Position numbers and translations under genes: made by a program | The notes under the pieces: model-generated | Told to the model about the DNA's origin: nothing | Databases searched by the model: none | The model's input: the letters and a program-made list of their open reading frames with translations, nothing else | From: Pseudonocardia sp. | GTDB taxonomy: Bacteria > Actinomycetota > Actinomycetes > Mycobacteriales > Pseudonocardiaceae | Length of the DNA stretch: 49,954 nt | Assembly (NCBI GenBank): GCA_016794615.1 | Contig: JAEUJO010000252.1 | Coordinates: forward strand, 1-49,954 | Direction of reading: 5' to 3' | Shown: positions 36,406 through 46,500 of the stretch, piece by piece | Layout: each line of letters opens with the position of its first letter | Numbering within the stretch: position 1 is the first letter of the stretch

Positions 36406-36934
36406 CCCTTGCCTCCTCTCGGTTTGCCAGAATGCTCGGCAGGGTGAACCACCACGTCCGGACCCGGGAGAAGACGAACGCCCCGCGCGCAGGCACGGGG
36501 CGCAAGCAGGCGCCCTCGGTGACCCGGGCGCCCGGCACGACCTCGTCCTCCTGCGCGGGCCGCCCGCCGTGGCGGGGCCTTCGTACACCCCTCACGGGAT
36601 GCAGACCTGCGGTCTTCGGTGGAACTCCGGCCAGTCTACGTCACGCGGGGTGGGCTCCCTCACGGGGGCGGCCGACCTGCTCGCCCCAACCGGCGGTCAC
36701 GCGTTACCGTCCGGAACGTGACCCGTCTCCGCACTTCGACCCCGCCCCCGCCGGCTTCCCAGAGCGGGACAGCGCCCGGCCCGCGGTAGTCCCCCGAACC
36801 GCCGGGGTCCGTCCGACCTGGTCGGCCGCATCCGCACCGCACGCGCACCGCGCGAGTCCCGCTCTTCACGGTCCCGTCCCCACGCCCACCCGGCATCTCC
36901 GGGCGGGCGCACACGACCGTCGCAGGAGCGATCA
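36406..36934 (-). other. rplJ upstream region, likely L10 leader; no gene
   Basis: 529 nt between the divergent rplJ and DMT transporter genes. The half next to rplJ is rich in inverted repeats and probably carries the rplJL promoter and an L10(L12)4 autoregulatory leader. That role is known for this position in other bacteria and inferred here. No credible ORF. Confidence 0.5.
36480..36532 (-). promoter_or_regulatory. Paired hairpins in the rplJ leader
   Basis: Two stems: GCCCCG/CGGGGC with a 10-nt loop (36480-36501) and GGCGCCC/GGGCGCC with a 10-nt loop (36509-36532). They start about 75 nt upstream of the rplJ ATG. Candidate L10 leader structure. Confidence 0.4.
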
Positions 36935-38050
36935 GTGCCCCTCCGCACCTCTTCCCGGCTCACCGCGGACCGCCGCGGGTCCGGTGTCCCCCTGCTCGTC
37001 CTCGCCGGTGTCGCCTGGGGCACCGGCGGCCTCCTCGGCAGCCTGCTCGGCCGCGAGACCGGGCTGACCCCGCTGGCCGTCGCCGCCTACCGGCTCGGCC
37101 TCGGCGGCCTGCTCGTGCTCGTCGCGGTCGTCGGACTCACCCTGACGGGTCTCGCCCCTCGGCCTGCGTTCGCCGGCGCGCGACACCGCCGTCCGGCGTT
37201 GCTCCGGATCGGGCTGCTGGCGGTGCTGGCCGCCGCGTTCCAGGCGTGCTACTTCACCGCCGTCTCGCTGACGAGCGTCGGGCTCGCGACGCTGGTGACG
37301 ATCGGGACCGCTCCGGTGGTCGTGGTTGCCGTCGAGACGCTGCGGGGCCGCGCCCGTCGACGTTCGCTGCCGGTCGTCGTCCTGGCCCTGCTCGGGCTCG
37401 GCCTGCTGGTCGGGCTGCCCGTCACCGGAGCGGACCCGCTCGCGGCCGCCGCGGGCGCCGCAGCGGCCGTGGTCGCCGGCTCCTGCTTCGCGGTGATGAC
37501 GCTGACCGGCTCCCGGCCCATCCCGGGGCTCGACCCGATGGTCGCGACCGGTGCGTCTTTCGTCGCCGGCGGGCTTCTGCTGGCCGTTCCCGCAGCCGTG
37601 CTCGGCACGATGGCCTTCACGATGACGTTCTCCGGCGTCGGCCTGCTCGCCCTGTTCGCCGTGCTTCCTACCGCACTGGCCTACACGGCGTACTTCCGTG
37701 GGCTGGGTGCGACCACGTCCCCGGGGACGGGCGCGGTGCTGGCCCTGCTGGAGCCGCTGACGGCCGCGGCGCTGGCCGCGGTCGTGCTCGGCGAGCGGCT
37801 CGGCGTGACCGGCACGGTCGGCGCACTCCTTCTGGCGGTCGCGGTGTTGCTGGCCGCTCGCGCGGACCCGGTTGCTCAGCCGCGGTGTCTGCCATCCGGC
37901 TCCGCAGGCGATGCGCTGACCGCGCCGCGCGACGTGGACCGGCGGATCAACCGGGCGAGTGCGGCGAGGTCCGCGGCCGGGGTGGACCGGCGCCGGGAGG
38001 CCATCGGAGGCGGTGGTTCGGGCGGACCGGAGCGGCGGTTCCAGTCATAG
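36935..38050 (+). CDS. EamA/DMT-family transporter
   Basis: A 371-aa integral membrane protein with two EamA repeats, each of about five helices: LLVLAGVAWGTGGLLGSLLG and ACYFTAVSLTSVGLATLVTI in the first, SCFAVMTLTGS and PTALAYTAYFRGLGATTSPG, LALLEPLTAAALAAVVLGER in the second. It probably exports amino acids or metabolites. GTG start behind CAGGAGCG. Helices end near residue 310; the last 57 residues are polar, without family resemblance, and lie antisense to the small gene at 37876-38148. The neighbouring MocR regulator suggests it controls this transporter. Confidence 0.88.
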   Translation: MPLRTSSRLTADRRGSGVPLLVLAGVAWGTGGLLGSLLGRETGLTPLAVAAYRLGLGGLLVLVAVVGLTLTGLAPRPAFAGARHRRPALLRIGLLAVLAAAFQACYFTAVSLTSVGLATLVTIGTAPVVVVAVETLRGRARRRSLPVVVLALLGLGLLVGLPVTGADPLAAAAGAAAAVVAGSCFAVMTLTGSRPIPGLDPMVATGASFVAGGLLLAVPAAVLGTMAFTMTFSGVGLLALFAVLPTALAYTAYFRGLGATTSPGTGAVLALLEPLTAAALAAVVLGERLGVTGTVGALLLAVAVLLAARADPVAQPRCLPSGSAGDALTAPRDVDRRINRASAARSAAGVDRRREAIGGGGSGGPERRFQS

Positions 38051-38148
38051 CTGTCGCGCGAGTCCACCCCGTAGCGGGGGGCCGCGACGGCGATGGCGAT
38101 GAGCAGGGCCGGGAGGAACCAGAGGGAGATGTCCACGTAGCGGAGCAT
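37876..38148 (-). CDS. Small hypothetical membrane protein
   Basis: A 90-aa frame starting MLRYVDISLWFLPALLIAIA, with one clear membrane helix followed by APRYGVDSRDSYDW, then a polar tail rich in Pro, Arg and Ser. GGTGGAGAGC precedes the ATG; a TTG at 38187 could extend it. It is divergent from the MocR gene and overlaps the 3' end of the transporter gene by 175 nt antisense. The N-terminal half looks protein-like; no function recognised. Confidence 0.45.
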   Translation of the reverse strand: MLRYVDISLWFLPALLIAIAVAAPRYGVDSRDSYDWNRRSGPPEPPPPMASRRRSTPAADLAALARLIRRSTSRGAVSASPAEPDGRHRG

Positions 38149-38189
38149 GCTCTCCACCGGACTGGTCCTGTACAGCCAATTACGCAAGA
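38149..38189. promoter_or_regulatory. Divergent spacer with candidate MocR operator
   Basis: The 41-nt spacer and flanks carry two similar octamers in the same orientation, ACTGGTCC (38161-38168) and AGTGGACC (38188-38195). The first forms part of GGACTGGTCC. Direct repeats next to their own gene are typical MocR binding sites. Inference from position. Confidence 0.35.
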
Positions 38190-39674
38190 GTGGACCGCAT
38201 GGCCCGTGACGACATCGACCGGCGCATCGGCGCCCGCAGCTTCGCCCGGCTGCTCGGCGACTGGCGCCCGCCCGGCGGACGCGGGCTGACCGCTGCGCTG
38301 GCGGGCCGCGTCCGCCTGCTCGTGCTCGACGGCCGGCTGCCGCTGCAGACCCGCGTGCCGGCCGAACGGGAGCTCGCGACGGTCCTCGACGTCAGCCGGA
38401 CGACCGTCGCCGCCGCCTTCGAGACGCTGCGCGAAGCCGGGTTCCTGAACAGTCGGCGCGGGGCCGGCAGCTGGACGCAACTGCCACCGGGCACCATGGG
38501 TGCCGGGATGAGCTCGCCGTTCTCCCCGCACGTCGACCGCACCCTGTTCGACCTCGCGCATGCCGCCCTTCCCGCGCCGGCGGGGGAGCTGCGCGCGGCG
38601 GCGGCCATGGCCGTCGGCGACCTCGACGCGCACCTGGGCGGGCACGGCTACGACCTGCTCGGGCTCCCGGCGCTGCGCGCGGCCGTCGCCCGCCGGTTCA
38701 CCGCGCGGGGCCTGCCGACCACGGCGGACCAGGTGCTGATCACCTCCGGCGGCCAGGCCGCGATCGCGCTCGTGCTCGCGGCCCTCGTCACGCCCGGCGA
38801 CCGGGTGCTCGTCGAGCACCCGACCTACCCGAACGCGCTGGAGGCCGTGCACGCGCGCGGCGCCCGGTGCGTCCCTGTGCCGCTCGCCCCCGACTCCCCC
38901 GGCGCCGACGCCTGGGACCTGGAGCTGGTGACCGCGGCGGTCCGCGACGCCGCTCCGCGGCTGGCCTATCTCATCCCCGACCACCAGAACCCGACCGGCG
39001 CGCTGCTCGACGCGACGGGACGCGAGCGGCTCGTCGGGCTGGCCCGCCGCACCGGGATGCCGCTGCTGATCGACGAGACGCTCGCCGAGCTGGCCCTCGA
39101 CGGACCGGGCGAGATCCCGGTCGCCGCGCACGGCGCCCCCGACTCCGCCCTCGTGATCACCATCGGGTCGGCGGCGAAGGCTCTGTGGGGCGGGTTGCGC
39201 ATCGGCTGGATCCGGACGGCCGCCCCGACGGTTCGGCGACTGGCCGCGCACCGCGCCGCGACCGACCTCGGCGGACCGGTGCTCGAGCAGTTGCTCGCCG
39301 CGTGGCTGGTCGCCGACCTGGACCCGATCGTCACGGCCCGCCGCGCCGAGCTGGCCACGGCCCGCGACGACCTGCTCGCCCGCCTCGGCGTCGCGTTCCC
39401 GGGCTGGCGCCCGTCGCACCCGACCGGCGGCCTGAGCCTCTGGGTCGACCTGGGTGCGCCGGTGTCGAGCCGGCTGGTCGGCGCGGCCCGCCGGCACGAC
39501 GTCCTGCTGGCCGCGGGCCCGCGCTTCGGGCTGGCCGGCGCGTTCGAGCGGTACCTGCGGATCCCGTACACCCTGCGTGCCGACCGCGTCGGGCCGGCGC
39601 TCGAACGCCTGCTGGCTGCGTGGCACACCGTCGACGCGTCGCACCCCGAGACCGAGCCCGTCGCCGTAGCGTGA
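38190..39674 (+). CDS. MocR-family regulator (GntR DNA-binding plus aminotransferase domain)
   Basis: A 494-aa fusion. Residues about 30-95 form a winged helix-turn-helix ([20 protein letters not shown], then [20 protein letters not shown]). The rest is a fold-type I aminotransferase: LLITSGG-like [29 protein letters not shown], and the PLP Lys330 in [17 protein letters not shown]. It probably senses PLP or an amino compound and regulates an adjacent gene. GTG at 38190 or ATG at 38199 are both possible starts. The racemase gene follows after 44 nt. Confidence 0.9.
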   Translation: MDRMARDDIDRRIGARSFARLLGDWRPPGGRGLTAALAGRVRLLVLDGRLPLQTRVPAERELATVLDVSRTTVAAAFETLREAGFLNSRRGAGSWTQLPPGTMGAGMSSPFSPHVDRTLFDLAHAALPAPAGELRAAAAMAVGDLDAHLGGHGYDLLGLPALRAAVARRFTARGLPTTADQVLITSGGQAAIALVLAALVTPGDRVLVEHPTYPNALEAVHARGARCVPVPLAPDSPGADAWDLELVTAAVRDAAPRLAYLIPDHQNPTGALLDATGRERLVGLARRTGMPLLIDETLAELALDGPGEIPVAAHGAPDSALVITIGSAAKALWGGLRIGWIRTAAPTVRRLAAHRAATDLGGPVLEQLLAAWLVADLDPIVTARRAELATARDDLLARLGVAFPGWRPSHPTGGLSLWVDLGAPVSSRLVGAARRHDVLLAAGPRFGLAGAFERYLRIPYTLRADRVGPALERLLAAWHTVDASHPETEPVAVA

Positions 39675-39718
39675 TCCGCGAGTCAGCCGAGTGTGGTGGC
39701 AGGAACGGAGAGAACCGG

Positions 39719-40819
39719 GTGGGAACGGGGATGGGCCCCCTGCGGGGGCTGCGGGTCGTCGAGTTGGCCGGGATCGGGCCTGCGCCGCACGCGGCGATGG
39801 TGCTCGCCGACCTCGGGGCGGACGTCGTGCGGGTGGACCGGCCGTCGGGGGCGCTGCGACTCGGCGACCCCGACGGGCCCGACCCGACGCTGCGCGGCAG
39901 ACGCCGGGTCGCCGCCGACCTCAAGACGGCCGCGGGCCGCGACACCGTGCTGCGGCTGGTGGACCACTCGGACGTGTTGGTCGAGGGCTACCGGCCGGGG
40001 GTCGCGGAGCGGCTCGGGGTCGGGCCCGCGGACTGCCACGCCCGCAACCCGCGGCTGGTGTACGGCCGGATGACCGGGTGGGGCCAGGACGGGCCGATGG
40101 CCCGCCGGGCCGGGCACGACATCAACTACGTCTCGCTGACGGGAGCCCTGCACGCGATCGGGCCCGCGGAGCGGCCGGTGCCGCCGCTGAACCTCGTGGC
40201 CGACATGGGTGGCGGCTCGATGCTGCTGCTCGTCGGTGTCCTGGCGGCGCTGCTGGAGGCCCGCTCGTCGGGCCGCGGGCAGGTCGTCGACGCCGCGATG
40301 GTCGACGGCGCGAGCCTGCTGATGCAGATGATCTGGGCCTTCCACGGGCAAGGCCGCTGGACCGAGGACCGGGAGGCCAACCTCATCGACGGCGGGACGC
40401 CGTACTACGGCACCTACGCCTGCGCCGACGGGCACCACGTCGCGATCGGCCCGCTGGAACCGCGGTTCTACGCCCAACTGCTCGCCGGGCTCGGGCTGGA
40501 CCCGGCGACGCTCCCGGCGCAGGAGGACGTCGTCGCCTGGCCGGTGCTGCGTGCGGCGTTCACCACGGCGTTCGCCACCCGCACCCGCGACGAGTGGGGA
40601 GCGGTCTTCGAGGGCACGGAAGCCTGCGTGACGCCGGTGCTCGCGCTCGGCGAGGTCGCCGAGCACCCACACCTCAAGGCCCGGGGCACGATCGTGGCTC
40701 CGGACGGCGTCCCACAGGCCGCCCCGGCCCCACGGTTCTCGCGCACGCCCACGACGTTGCCGGGGCCGCCGACGGAGCCGGAGGACGTCGAGGCCGTCCT
40801 GGCGCGCTGGACACGCTGA
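39719..40819 (+). CDS. Alpha-methylacyl-CoA racemase (CaiB/BaiF family)
   Basis: 366 aa. The sequence matches alpha-methylacyl-CoA racemases such as mycobacterial [42 protein letters not shown] with catalytic His133, [19 protein letters not shown] with catalytic Asp162, [31 protein letters not shown]. It would interconvert 2R and 2S methyl-branched acyl-CoAs for beta-oxidation. GTG at 39719 has GGAG about 9 nt upstream; ATG at 39731 is an alternative. Convergent with rplA. Confidence 0.92.
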   Translation: MGTGMGPLRGLRVVELAGIGPAPHAAMVLADLGADVVRVDRPSGALRLGDPDGPDPTLRGRRRVAADLKTAAGRDTVLRLVDHSDVLVEGYRPGVAERLGVGPADCHARNPRLVYGRMTGWGQDGPMARRAGHDINYVSLTGALHAIGPAERPVPPLNLVADMGGGSMLLLVGVLAALLEARSSGRGQVVDAAMVDGASLLMQMIWAFHGQGRWTEDREANLIDGGTPYYGTYACADGHHVAIGPLEPRFYAQLLAGLGLDPATLPAQEDVVAWPVLRAAFTTAFATRTRDEWGAVFEGTEACVTPVLALGEVAEHPHLKARGTIVAPDGVPQAAPAPRFSRTPTTLPGPPTEPEDVEAVLARWTR

Positions 40820-40830
40820 CCGCCCGGTCG

Positions 40831-40904
40831 CGGTCGGGGATTGCAGCAAGGTGGCCATACTGCAATCGGACTGGAGCAGGGCCACCATGCTGCAATCCCG
40901 ACCG
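40831..40904 (+). terminator. Long inverted repeat after the racemase gene
   Basis: Arms at 40831-40856 and 40880-40904 pair over 24 positions with one mismatch and one bulged G; the loop is 23 nt. The octamer TGCAATCx occurs three times (once inverted), so the element has repeat character. Probably terminates the racemase transcript, but it could be a dispersed palindromic element. Confidence 0.7.
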
Positions 40905-40916
40905 ACCCCGAAGACG

Positions 40917-40953
40917 ACAGCACCCACCGCCCACGCGGGGCGACGGGTGCTGT
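40917..40953 (-). terminator. Terminator hairpin after rplA
   Basis: ACAGCACCC/GGGTGCTGT (9 bp) and inner CGCCC/GGGCG (5 bp) separated by a 2x2 internal loop. It starts 10 nt after the rplA stop. Confidence 0.7.
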
Positions 40954-40963
40954 GCGCGGTCCG

Positions 40964-41686
40964 TCAGGCGGACGGCGTGTCGTCCACCAGCAGGTTGCGG
41001 GTGCGGTTCGGGTCGACGGGGATGCCCGGGCCCGTCGTCGTCGAGACCGTGACCTTCTTCAGGTAGCGGCCCTTCGCAGCCGACGGCTTGGCCCGCAGGA
41101 TCTCGTCGAGCGCCGCACCGTAGTTCTCCACCAGCTTCTCGGTGGGGAACGACGCCTTGCCGATGACGAAGTGCAGGTTGGCCTGCTTGTCCACCCGGAA
41201 GTTGATCTTACCGCCCTTGATGTCCTGGACCGCCCTGGTGACGTCCGGGGTGACGGTGCCGGTCTTCGGGTTCGGCATGAGGCCGCGCGGGCCGAGGATG
41301 CGGGCGATACGCCCGACCTTGGCCATCTGGTCCGGGGTCGCGATGGCGGCGTCGAACTCCAGCCAGCCGCCCTGGATGCGCTCGATCAGGTCTTCCGCAC
41401 CGACGACGTCCGCTCCGGCGACCTCGGCCTCGGCGGCCTTGTCACCGGTCGCGAAGACGATCACGCGGGCGGTCTTGCCGGTGCCGTGAGGCAGGTTCAC
41501 GGTGCCGCGGACCATCTGGTCCGCCTTGCGCGGGTCCACGCCCAGCCGCATCGCGACCTCGACCGTGGGGTCCATCTTCGACGTCCCGCCGGTCTCCTTG
41601 GCCAGGTTGGCGGCCTGCAGCGGGCTGTAGAGCCGCGTGCGGTCCACCAGGTCGGCGTTCTTGCGGTAGATCTTGCTGCGCTTCAT
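40964..41686 (-). CDS. rplA: 50S ribosomal protein L1
   Basis: L1 stalk protein assisting E-site tRNA release, 240 aa: [83 protein letters not shown] at 41686 has GAAGGACAGCC upstream. The 86-nt gap from rplK holds no credible gene. Confidence 0.98.
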   Translation of the reverse strand: MKRSKIYRKNADLVDRTRLYSPLQAANLAKETGGTSKMDPTVEVAMRLGVDPRKADQMVRGTVNLPHGTGKTARVIVFATGDKAAEAEVAGADVVGAEDLIERIQGGWLEFDAAIATPDQMAKVGRIARILGPRGLMPNPKTGTVTPDVTRAVQDIKGGKINFRVDKQANLHFVIGKASFPTEKLVENYGAALDEILRAKPSAAKGRYLKKVTVSTTTGPGIPVDPNRTRNLLVDDTPSA

Positions 41687-41772
41687 GGCTGTCCTTCGTG
41701 GTTCAGGTCGTGGTACGAGCCGCGCCCGGCTCTCCCACAAGTGCGTACTGAGGCGGACCCGTCGCGAGTCGC

Positions 41773-42207
41773 TCAGTCCGTGACGGTGATTCCCATCGAC
41801 CGCGCGGTGCCGGCGATGATCTTGGCGGCCTGGTCGATGTCGTTCGCGTTCAGGTCGGACATCTTGGTCTGGGCGATCTGGCGCACCTGGTCCATGGTCA
41901 CCGAGGCGACCTTGGTGCGGTGCGGCTCCCCGCTGCCCTTCTCGACACCGGCCGCCTTGAGCAGCAGGCGCGCGGCGGGCGGCGTCTTCAGCGCGAAGGT
42001 GAAAGACCGGTCTTCGTACACCGAGATCTCGACCGGCACGATGTCGCCGCGCTGCGACTCGGTGGCCGCGTTGTAGGCCTTGCAGAACTCCATGATGTTG
42101 ACGCCGTGCTGACCCAGCGCGGGGCCGACCGGCGGCGCAGGGGTCGCGGCCCCGGCCTTGATCTGGAGCTTGACGATCGCGGAGAGCTTCCGCTTCTTGG
42201 GGGGCAT
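41773..42207 (-). CDS. rplK: 50S ribosomal protein L11
   Basis: GTPase-centre protein and thiostrepton target, 144 aa: [76 protein letters not shown] at 42207 with GAAGGACAAGCGAG upstream. An ATG ten codons earlier is in frame but not family-like. Confidence 0.98.
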   Translation of the reverse strand: MPPKKRKLSAIVKLQIKAGAATPAPPVGPALGQHGVNIMEFCKAYNAATESQRGDIVPVEISVYEDRSFTFALKTPPAARLLLKAAGVEKGSGEPHRTKVASVTMDQVRQIAQTKMSDLNANDIDQAAKIIAGTARSMGITVTD

Positions 42208-42267
42208 CTCGCTTGTCCTTCGAGTGGTTGCTGCCATGCCGCGGACCTGCCTGCCGCGGCCGGGATG

Positions 42268-43098
42268 TCAGATCTTGGAGACCTGGGAGAAGGCCAGCTC
42301 GACCGGGGTCTCCCGACCGAAGATCGAGACCAGGACCTTGACCTTCTGCGCGTCGACGTTGACCTCGCTGATCGTCGCCGGCAGCGTCGCGAACGGGCCG
42401 TCCATCACGGTGACCGACTCGCCGACCTCGAAGTCGACCTCGACGGTGGCCTTGCCCGAACCGGCAGCGGCCCCGGTGGCGGCACCGGCACGACCGGCGG
42501 CCGGCTTGGCGGCCTCGGTGCGCGGCAGCAGGAACTTCACGACCTCGTCGATCGTCAACGCCGACGGCTTGGAGGTGGCCCCCACGAATCCGGTGACTCC
42601 GGGGGTGTTGCGGACCGCGCCCCACGACTGGTCGTTGAGCTCCATCCTGACCAGGATGTAGCCGGGCAGTACCTTGCGCTGCACCTGCTTGCGCTGGCCG
42701 TTCTTGATCTCGGTGACCTCCTCGGTGGGCACCTCGACCTGGAAGATGTAGTCCTCGACGTCCAGGGTCTGCACGCGGGTCTCGAGGTTGGTCTTCACCT
42801 TGTTCTCGTAGCCGGCGTAGGAGTGCACGACGTACCAGTCGCCGGGAGCGCGGCGCAGCGCGGCCCGCATCTCCTCGGCGGGATCGACCTCGACGGGCTC
42901 GGCGGGCTCCGCGTCGGCGACGTCCTCGGCCACCACATCGTCCGCGCCGGCGAGGTCGTCGTCGGTCGAGGAGTGCGACGCCACGTCCGCCCCGTCGGCG
43001 ACCTCGACGTCCGCGTCCTGCTCGGAGGCGGCCGCGCCGTTCGTGCCTTCTGCGGTCTCGATGTCGGCGGGCCGGAGGCCGCCGTCCTGGGTCGTCAC
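42268..43098 (-). CDS. nusG: Transcription termination/antitermination protein NusG
   Basis: 276 aa. An acidic, low-complexity N-terminal extension (about 1-85) is typical of actinobacteria. Then come the NGN domain ([40 protein letters not shown]) and the KOW domain ([20 protein letters not shown]). It links RNA polymerase with Rho or S10/NusE. GTG start behind GAGGAATTGAC. Between secE and rplK. Confidence 0.97.
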   Translation of the reverse strand: MTTQDGGLRPADIETAEGTNGAAASEQDADVEVADGADVASHSSTDDDLAGADDVVAEDVADAEPAEPVEVDPAEEMRAALRRAPGDWYVVHSYAGYENKVKTNLETRVQTLDVEDYIFQVEVPTEEVTEIKNGQRKQVQRKVLPGYILVRMELNDQSWGAVRNTPGVTGFVGATSKPSALTIDEVVKFLLPRTEAAKPAAGRAGAATGAAAGSGKATVEVDFEVGESVTVMDGPFATLPATISEVNVDAQKVKVLVSIFGRETPVELAFSQVSKI

Positions 43099-43139
43099 GT
43101 CAATTCCTCGTTTGCACTCGTCGCAGGTCGGTCGGGTGG

Positions 43140-43481
43140 TCAGGTACCGAACAGGAACAGCACGGCCCGCCCGAACAGGTAGTCCATCAGTGAGACCAGC
43201 GCGACCATGAACGACACGAAGACCAGCACGACGATCGTGTAGGTCACCAGCTGGTTGCGCGTCGGCCAGATGACCTTGCGCAGCTCGGCGACGACCTCAC
43301 GCAGGAAGCGGACGAACCTGCTCGGCAACGAGCCCTTGCTGCTCTTCCGCCCGCCCTCGCGGACGGCGGTACCGCGGGCCCGTGTCGCGCCGGCGGGCGT
43401 CGCTTCCGACCGCCGCGCCCGGCGGTCCGCGGCCGTCCGCGGGCGCTCGCGCCCCGGCTCCGCCTCGCGCTCCTCGCTCAC
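43140..43481 (-). CDS. secE: Preprotein translocase subunit SecE
   Basis: 113 aa with a charged N-terminal extension (about 50 residues), the amphipathic helix [20 protein letters not shown] with the conserved WPT, and one membrane helix ([20 protein letters not shown]). It clamps SecY in the membrane. GTG start behind GAGGAGATCGGC, 64 nt after tRNA-Trp. Confidence 0.97.
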   Translation of the reverse strand: MSEEREAEPGRERPRTAADRRARRSEATPAGATRARGTAVREGGRKSSKGSLPSRFVRFLREVVAELRKVIWPTRNQLVTYTIVVLVFVSFMVALVSLMDYLFGRAVLFLFGT

Positions 43482-43545
43482 GCCGATCTCCTCGCTGACA
43501 CTACCGTGTTGACGCCCTTACCCTGCCCAGCGCTCTCGTCCGATG

Positions 43546-43618
<73 letters not shown>

Positions 43619-43679
43619 TGGCCGGCTCCGCGCCCGTCGGGCGCGCGTCCGTGGACCTGCGGCCCACGTGCCACAGAAA

Positions 43680-43685
43680 AGTGTA
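43680..43685 (-). promoter_or_regulatory. Candidate tRNA-Trp -10 element
   Basis: TACACT on the minus strand, about 62 nt upstream of the mature tRNA 5' end. The -35 is poor. It may also drive secE-nusG. Confidence 0.4.
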
Positions 43686-43767
43686 CGGCACCACGCCACG
43701 CCGGTTCCCGGGGCTGGTCCGGCGCCCCACGACCCGTCCCCGCCACCCGTTGGGGGAGGATGCCGGC

Positions 43768-45009
43768 ATGGGTACCGCAGCACCTTCCTCACTCACGGAA
43801 CCGCACGTCCGGAACCGGATCTCCGCACGGATCGGCGGCATCGCCGAGTCGGCGACGCTGGCGGTCGACGCCAAGGCCAAGGCGCTGAAGGCGGCCGGCA
43901 GGCCGGTCATCGGGTTCGGCGCGGGTGAACCCGACTTCCCGACGCCCGCACCGATCGTCGCCGCCGCGCAGGCCGCCTGCGCGGACCCGAAGAACCACCG
44001 CTACACCCCCGCGGCCGGGCTGCCCGAGCTGCGCGCCGCCGTCGTCGACAAGACGAGGCGCGACAGCGGCCTCGATCTCACGGCCGCCCAGGTGCTGATC
44101 ACCAACGGCGGTAAGCAGGCCGTCTACCAGGCCTTCGCGACCCTGATCGACCCCGGCGACGAGGTCGTCCTCCCCGCGCCGTACTGGACCACCTACCCCG
44201 AGGCGATCACGCTGGCCGGTGGCGTGCCGGTCGTGGTCACGACCGGACCGGACGCCGACTACCTGCCCTCGGTCGAGCAGCTCGAGGCCGCCCGCACGCC
44301 GCGCACGAAGGCGCTGCTGTGGTGCTCGCCGTCGAACCCGACCGGCTCGGTGGCGTCCCGTGAGCTGACCGAGGCGGTGGGACGCTGGGCCGTCGAACAC
44401 GGCGTCTGGGTGATCACCGACGAGATCTACGAGCACCTGGTCTACGACGGGGCCGAGGCGGTCTCGATGCCGGTGGCGGTCCCGGAGCTCGCGGACACGT
44501 GCGTCGTGCTCAACGGTGTCGCGAAGACGTACGCGATGACCGGTTGGCGGGTCGGTTGGCTGGCGGGCCCCACGGACGTCGTCACGGCGGCGACGAACCT
44601 GCAGAGCCACCTCAGCTCGAACGTGTGCAACGTGGCCCAGCGCGCCGCGCTGGAGGCCGTCTCCGGGTCGCTCGATGCGGTCGCGGAGATGCGCGCGGCA
44701 TTCGACCGGCGCCGTCGCACGATCGTCGAGCTGCTCTCGGCGATCCCGGGCGTGCAGTGCCCGACCCCGCGCGGGGCCTTCTACGTCTACCCGGCCGTCC
44801 AGGGGCTGATCGGCACGGAGCTGCGCGGCACGCGCATCGACGACACCGTCGGGCTCGCGGCGGCGATCCTGGAACACGCCGAGGTGGCGGTGGTCCCGGG
44901 CGAGGCGTTCGGCACGCCGGGCTTCCTGCGCCTGTCCTACGCCCTGGCCGACGACGACCTGCGCACGGGCGTCGAGCGGATGGGCGCGCTGCTCGCCGAG
45001 GCCAAGTAG
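43768..45009 (+). CDS. aspC: Pyridoxal phosphate-dependent aminotransferase, aspartate aminotransferase-like
   Basis: 413-aa class I aminotransferase: [79 protein letters not shown], and the PLP Lys253 in [17 protein letters not shown]. It transfers the amino group between aspartate and 2-oxoglutarate, or close analogues. ATG at 43768 is preceded by GGGGGAGGA. Plus strand, inserted between hadB and trpT and convergent with hadB. Confidence 0.93.
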   Translation: MGTAAPSSLTEPHVRNRISARIGGIAESATLAVDAKAKALKAAGRPVIGFGAGEPDFPTPAPIVAAAQAACADPKNHRYTPAAGLPELRAAVVDKTRRDSGLDLTAAQVLITNGGKQAVYQAFATLIDPGDEVVLPAPYWTTYPEAITLAGGVPVVVTTGPDADYLPSVEQLEAARTPRTKALLWCSPSNPTGSVASRELTEAVGRWAVEHGVWVITDEIYEHLVYDGAEAVSMPVAVPELADTCVVLNGVAKTYAMTGWRVGWLAGPTDVVTAATNLQSHLSSNVCNVAQRAALEAVSGSLDAVAEMRAAFDRRRRTIVELLSAIPGVQCPTPRGAFYVYPAVQGLIGTELRGTRIDDTVGLAAAILEHAEVAVVPGEAFGTPGFLRLSYALADDDLRTGVERMGALLAEAK

Positions 45010-45023
45010 CCGCACGCCGATGC

Positions 45024-45072
45024 AGCGAAAGCGGCGTTCGGTGCACTCAACGCATCGAACGCCGCTTTCGCT
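45024..45072. terminator. Bidirectional terminator between aspC and hadB
   Basis: A perfect 17-bp inverted repeat (45024-45040 with 45056-45072) extends by four more pairs including one G-T, giving 21 bp and a 7-nt loop. It sits between two convergent stop codons. The stem contains GAAAGC/GCTTTC, so it ends in short A/T runs on both strands. Confidence 0.85.
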
Positions 45073-45083
45073 ACAAGGGCCGG

Positions 45084-45512
45084 TCAGGCGGGAAGGCGGA
45101 CGCGGGCGGTCGCGCGGGCCAGCACCGTCTTCCCGGCCACCGCGGCCGTGATCGCGACAGTGGCGACGCGGATGTCACCCTCGTCGTCGACCGCCTTGAC
45201 GGTGCCGGTGACCTCGAGCGTGACACCCTCGTCGTCGTCCGGGACGACGACGGGCCGGGTGAAGCGGGCGGCATAACCGACCACGGCACCGGGGTCGCCG
45301 ATCCAGCGCGTGACCAGCAGGCCGGCGAGCGCCATCGTCAGCATGCCGTGGGCGATCACGTTCGGCAGGCCCACACCGACGGCGAAGCGCTCGTTCCAGT
45401 GGATCAGGTTGAAGTCGCCGGATGCACCCGCGTAACGGACGAGGTCCGCGCGCGTCAGCCGCAGCGACAGCTCCGGCAGCGCGTCACCCGGGCCGGGCGC
45501 CGCCGCCGTCAC
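45084..45512 (-). CDS. hadB: (3R)-hydroxyacyl-ACP dehydratase subunit HadB, MaoC-like hot dog
   Basis: 142 aa with the MaoC hydratase 2 motif YAGASGDFNLIHWNERFAVG (catalytic Asp and His), followed by VGLPNVIAHGMLTMALAGLL and AARFTRPVVVPDDD. In mycobacteria HadB is the catalytic partner of HadA or HadC in fatty-acid elongation. GTG start overlaps the hadA stop (GTGA). No hadC follows. Confidence 0.93.
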   Translation of the reverse strand: MTAAAPGPGDALPELSLRLTRADLVRYAGASGDFNLIHWNERFAVGVGLPNVIAHGMLTMALAGLLVTRWIGDPGAVVGYAARFTRPVVVPDDDEGVTLEVTGTVKAVDDEGDIRVATVAITAAVAGKTVLARATARVRLPA

Positions 45513-45970
45513 GTCGACACCTCGGCGGACTGCGCCGGGGCGGCGGTGACCATCAGCGAGACCGCCGTCAGGACGGGCTCGCCGGCGGCGTCCGCCACCT
45601 CGGCCCGCAACGTGAGGAACAGGCTCCCCGCGCGCGGGCGCAGCTCGTCCACGTGCAGGGTGGTGACGACCTCGTCGCCCGCGTACAGCGGACGGTGCAG
45701 GACGAACGACTGCTCGCCGTGCACCATGTGTGCGTAGTCCCAGCCGACCGCCGGGTCCCGGAGGAACGCCTCCATCAGCGGGATGGTGAACGTGACCGCG
45801 AACGTGGGTGGCGCCACCAGGTCGGGATGCCCGGCGGCGAGGGCGGCGTCGAGGTCGGTACAGACGGAAGCGCCCTCGCCGACGGCGAGGGCGAATTCCC
45901 GCACCTTCTCCCGCCCGACCAGGTAGGGCCGCGCCGGGGGCAGGGTGCGACCGACGTACTCCGCGATCAC
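45509..45970 (-). CDS. hadA: (3R)-hydroxyacyl-ACP dehydratase subunit HadA
   Basis: 153 aa: [60 protein letters not shown]. This is the MaoC-like substrate-binding subunit paired with HadB. GTG at 45970 overlaps the rpmG stop (GTGA); the open frame upstream is antisense-like and not family-like. rpmG-hadA-hadB matches mycobacterial order. Confidence 0.93.
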   Translation of the reverse strand: MIAEYVGRTLPPARPYLVGREKVREFALAVGEGASVCTDLDAALAAGHPDLVAPPTFAVTFTIPLMEAFLRDPAVGWDYAHMVHGEQSFVLHRPLYAGDEVVTTLHVDELRPRAGSLFLTLRAEVADAAGEPVLTAVSLMVTAAPAQSAEVST

Positions 45971-46134
45971 CTGGTCTCGCGGTGATCGCGGTGCAGGTTG
46001 CAGTTCGGGCAGTACTTCTTGATCGTGAGCCGGTCCGGGTCGTTCCGCCGGTTCTTCTTGGTGATGTAGTTGCGGTGCTTGCACACCTCGCACGCCAGCG
46101 TGATCTTCGGCCGGACGTCGGTGGCCTTCGCCAT
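45967..46134 (-). CDS. rpmG: 50S ribosomal protein L33, zinc form
   Basis: 55 aa: [55 protein letters not shown]. Two CxxC pairs indicate zinc binding. ATG at 46134 has AGGAAGG upstream. Probably transcribed from its own promoter, since two hairpins separate it from tRNA-Met. Confidence 0.96.
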   Translation of the reverse strand: MAKATDVRPKITLACEVCKHRNYITKKNRRNDPDRLTIKKYCPNCNLHRDHRETR

Positions 46135-46445
46135 CGCGGGTGCCTTCCTGCTGTGATCGATCGGCCACGACTCGACCGGATCAGTTTTTACGGTACTGGT
46201 CAGCCTGTTGACGTCCACCTCGCCCCGAGGGACGACGATTCCGGTCGGCACGACTGGCGCCGTGCTCCCGGTGGGTTCCTGCTTCGCGGACAACTGCCCC
46301 GGTCTCCCGAGGTCTGACGTCGTCTCCACAGGCGTTTCCGGTCTCCGCCCGCCCGGCGGCGACCACGACCACGTGCTGATCAGGACTGCTGGCAGAGGCT
46401 TGGTTGTCGCCTCCACCGTCGGGGTTTGACCCTATCACGGCGGGT

Positions 46446-46477
46446 CCCGCCCAGGGCCCGGCTCGACCCCTGGCGGG
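46446..46477 (-). terminator. Second hairpin downstream of tRNA-Met
   Basis: CCCGCCCAGGG pairs with CCCTGGCGGG with one bulged C (10 bp, 11-nt loop), about 60 nt past the tRNA. Confidence 0.5.
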
Positions 46478-46500
46478 CCTCCCCGCACGAGCCTTCACCA

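Noticed and set aside
41687..41772. rplK frame stays open past its stop to a TGA overlapping the rplA start, suggesting read-through or a bridge
   Set aside because: No ATG, GTG or TTG with a ribosome-binding site lies in that frame; open frames of this length are expected in this base composition.
46208..46429. Plus-strand 73-codon frame between tRNA-Met and rpmG
   Set aside because: Low-complexity translation, no ribosome-binding site, overlaps the likely rpmG promoter region.
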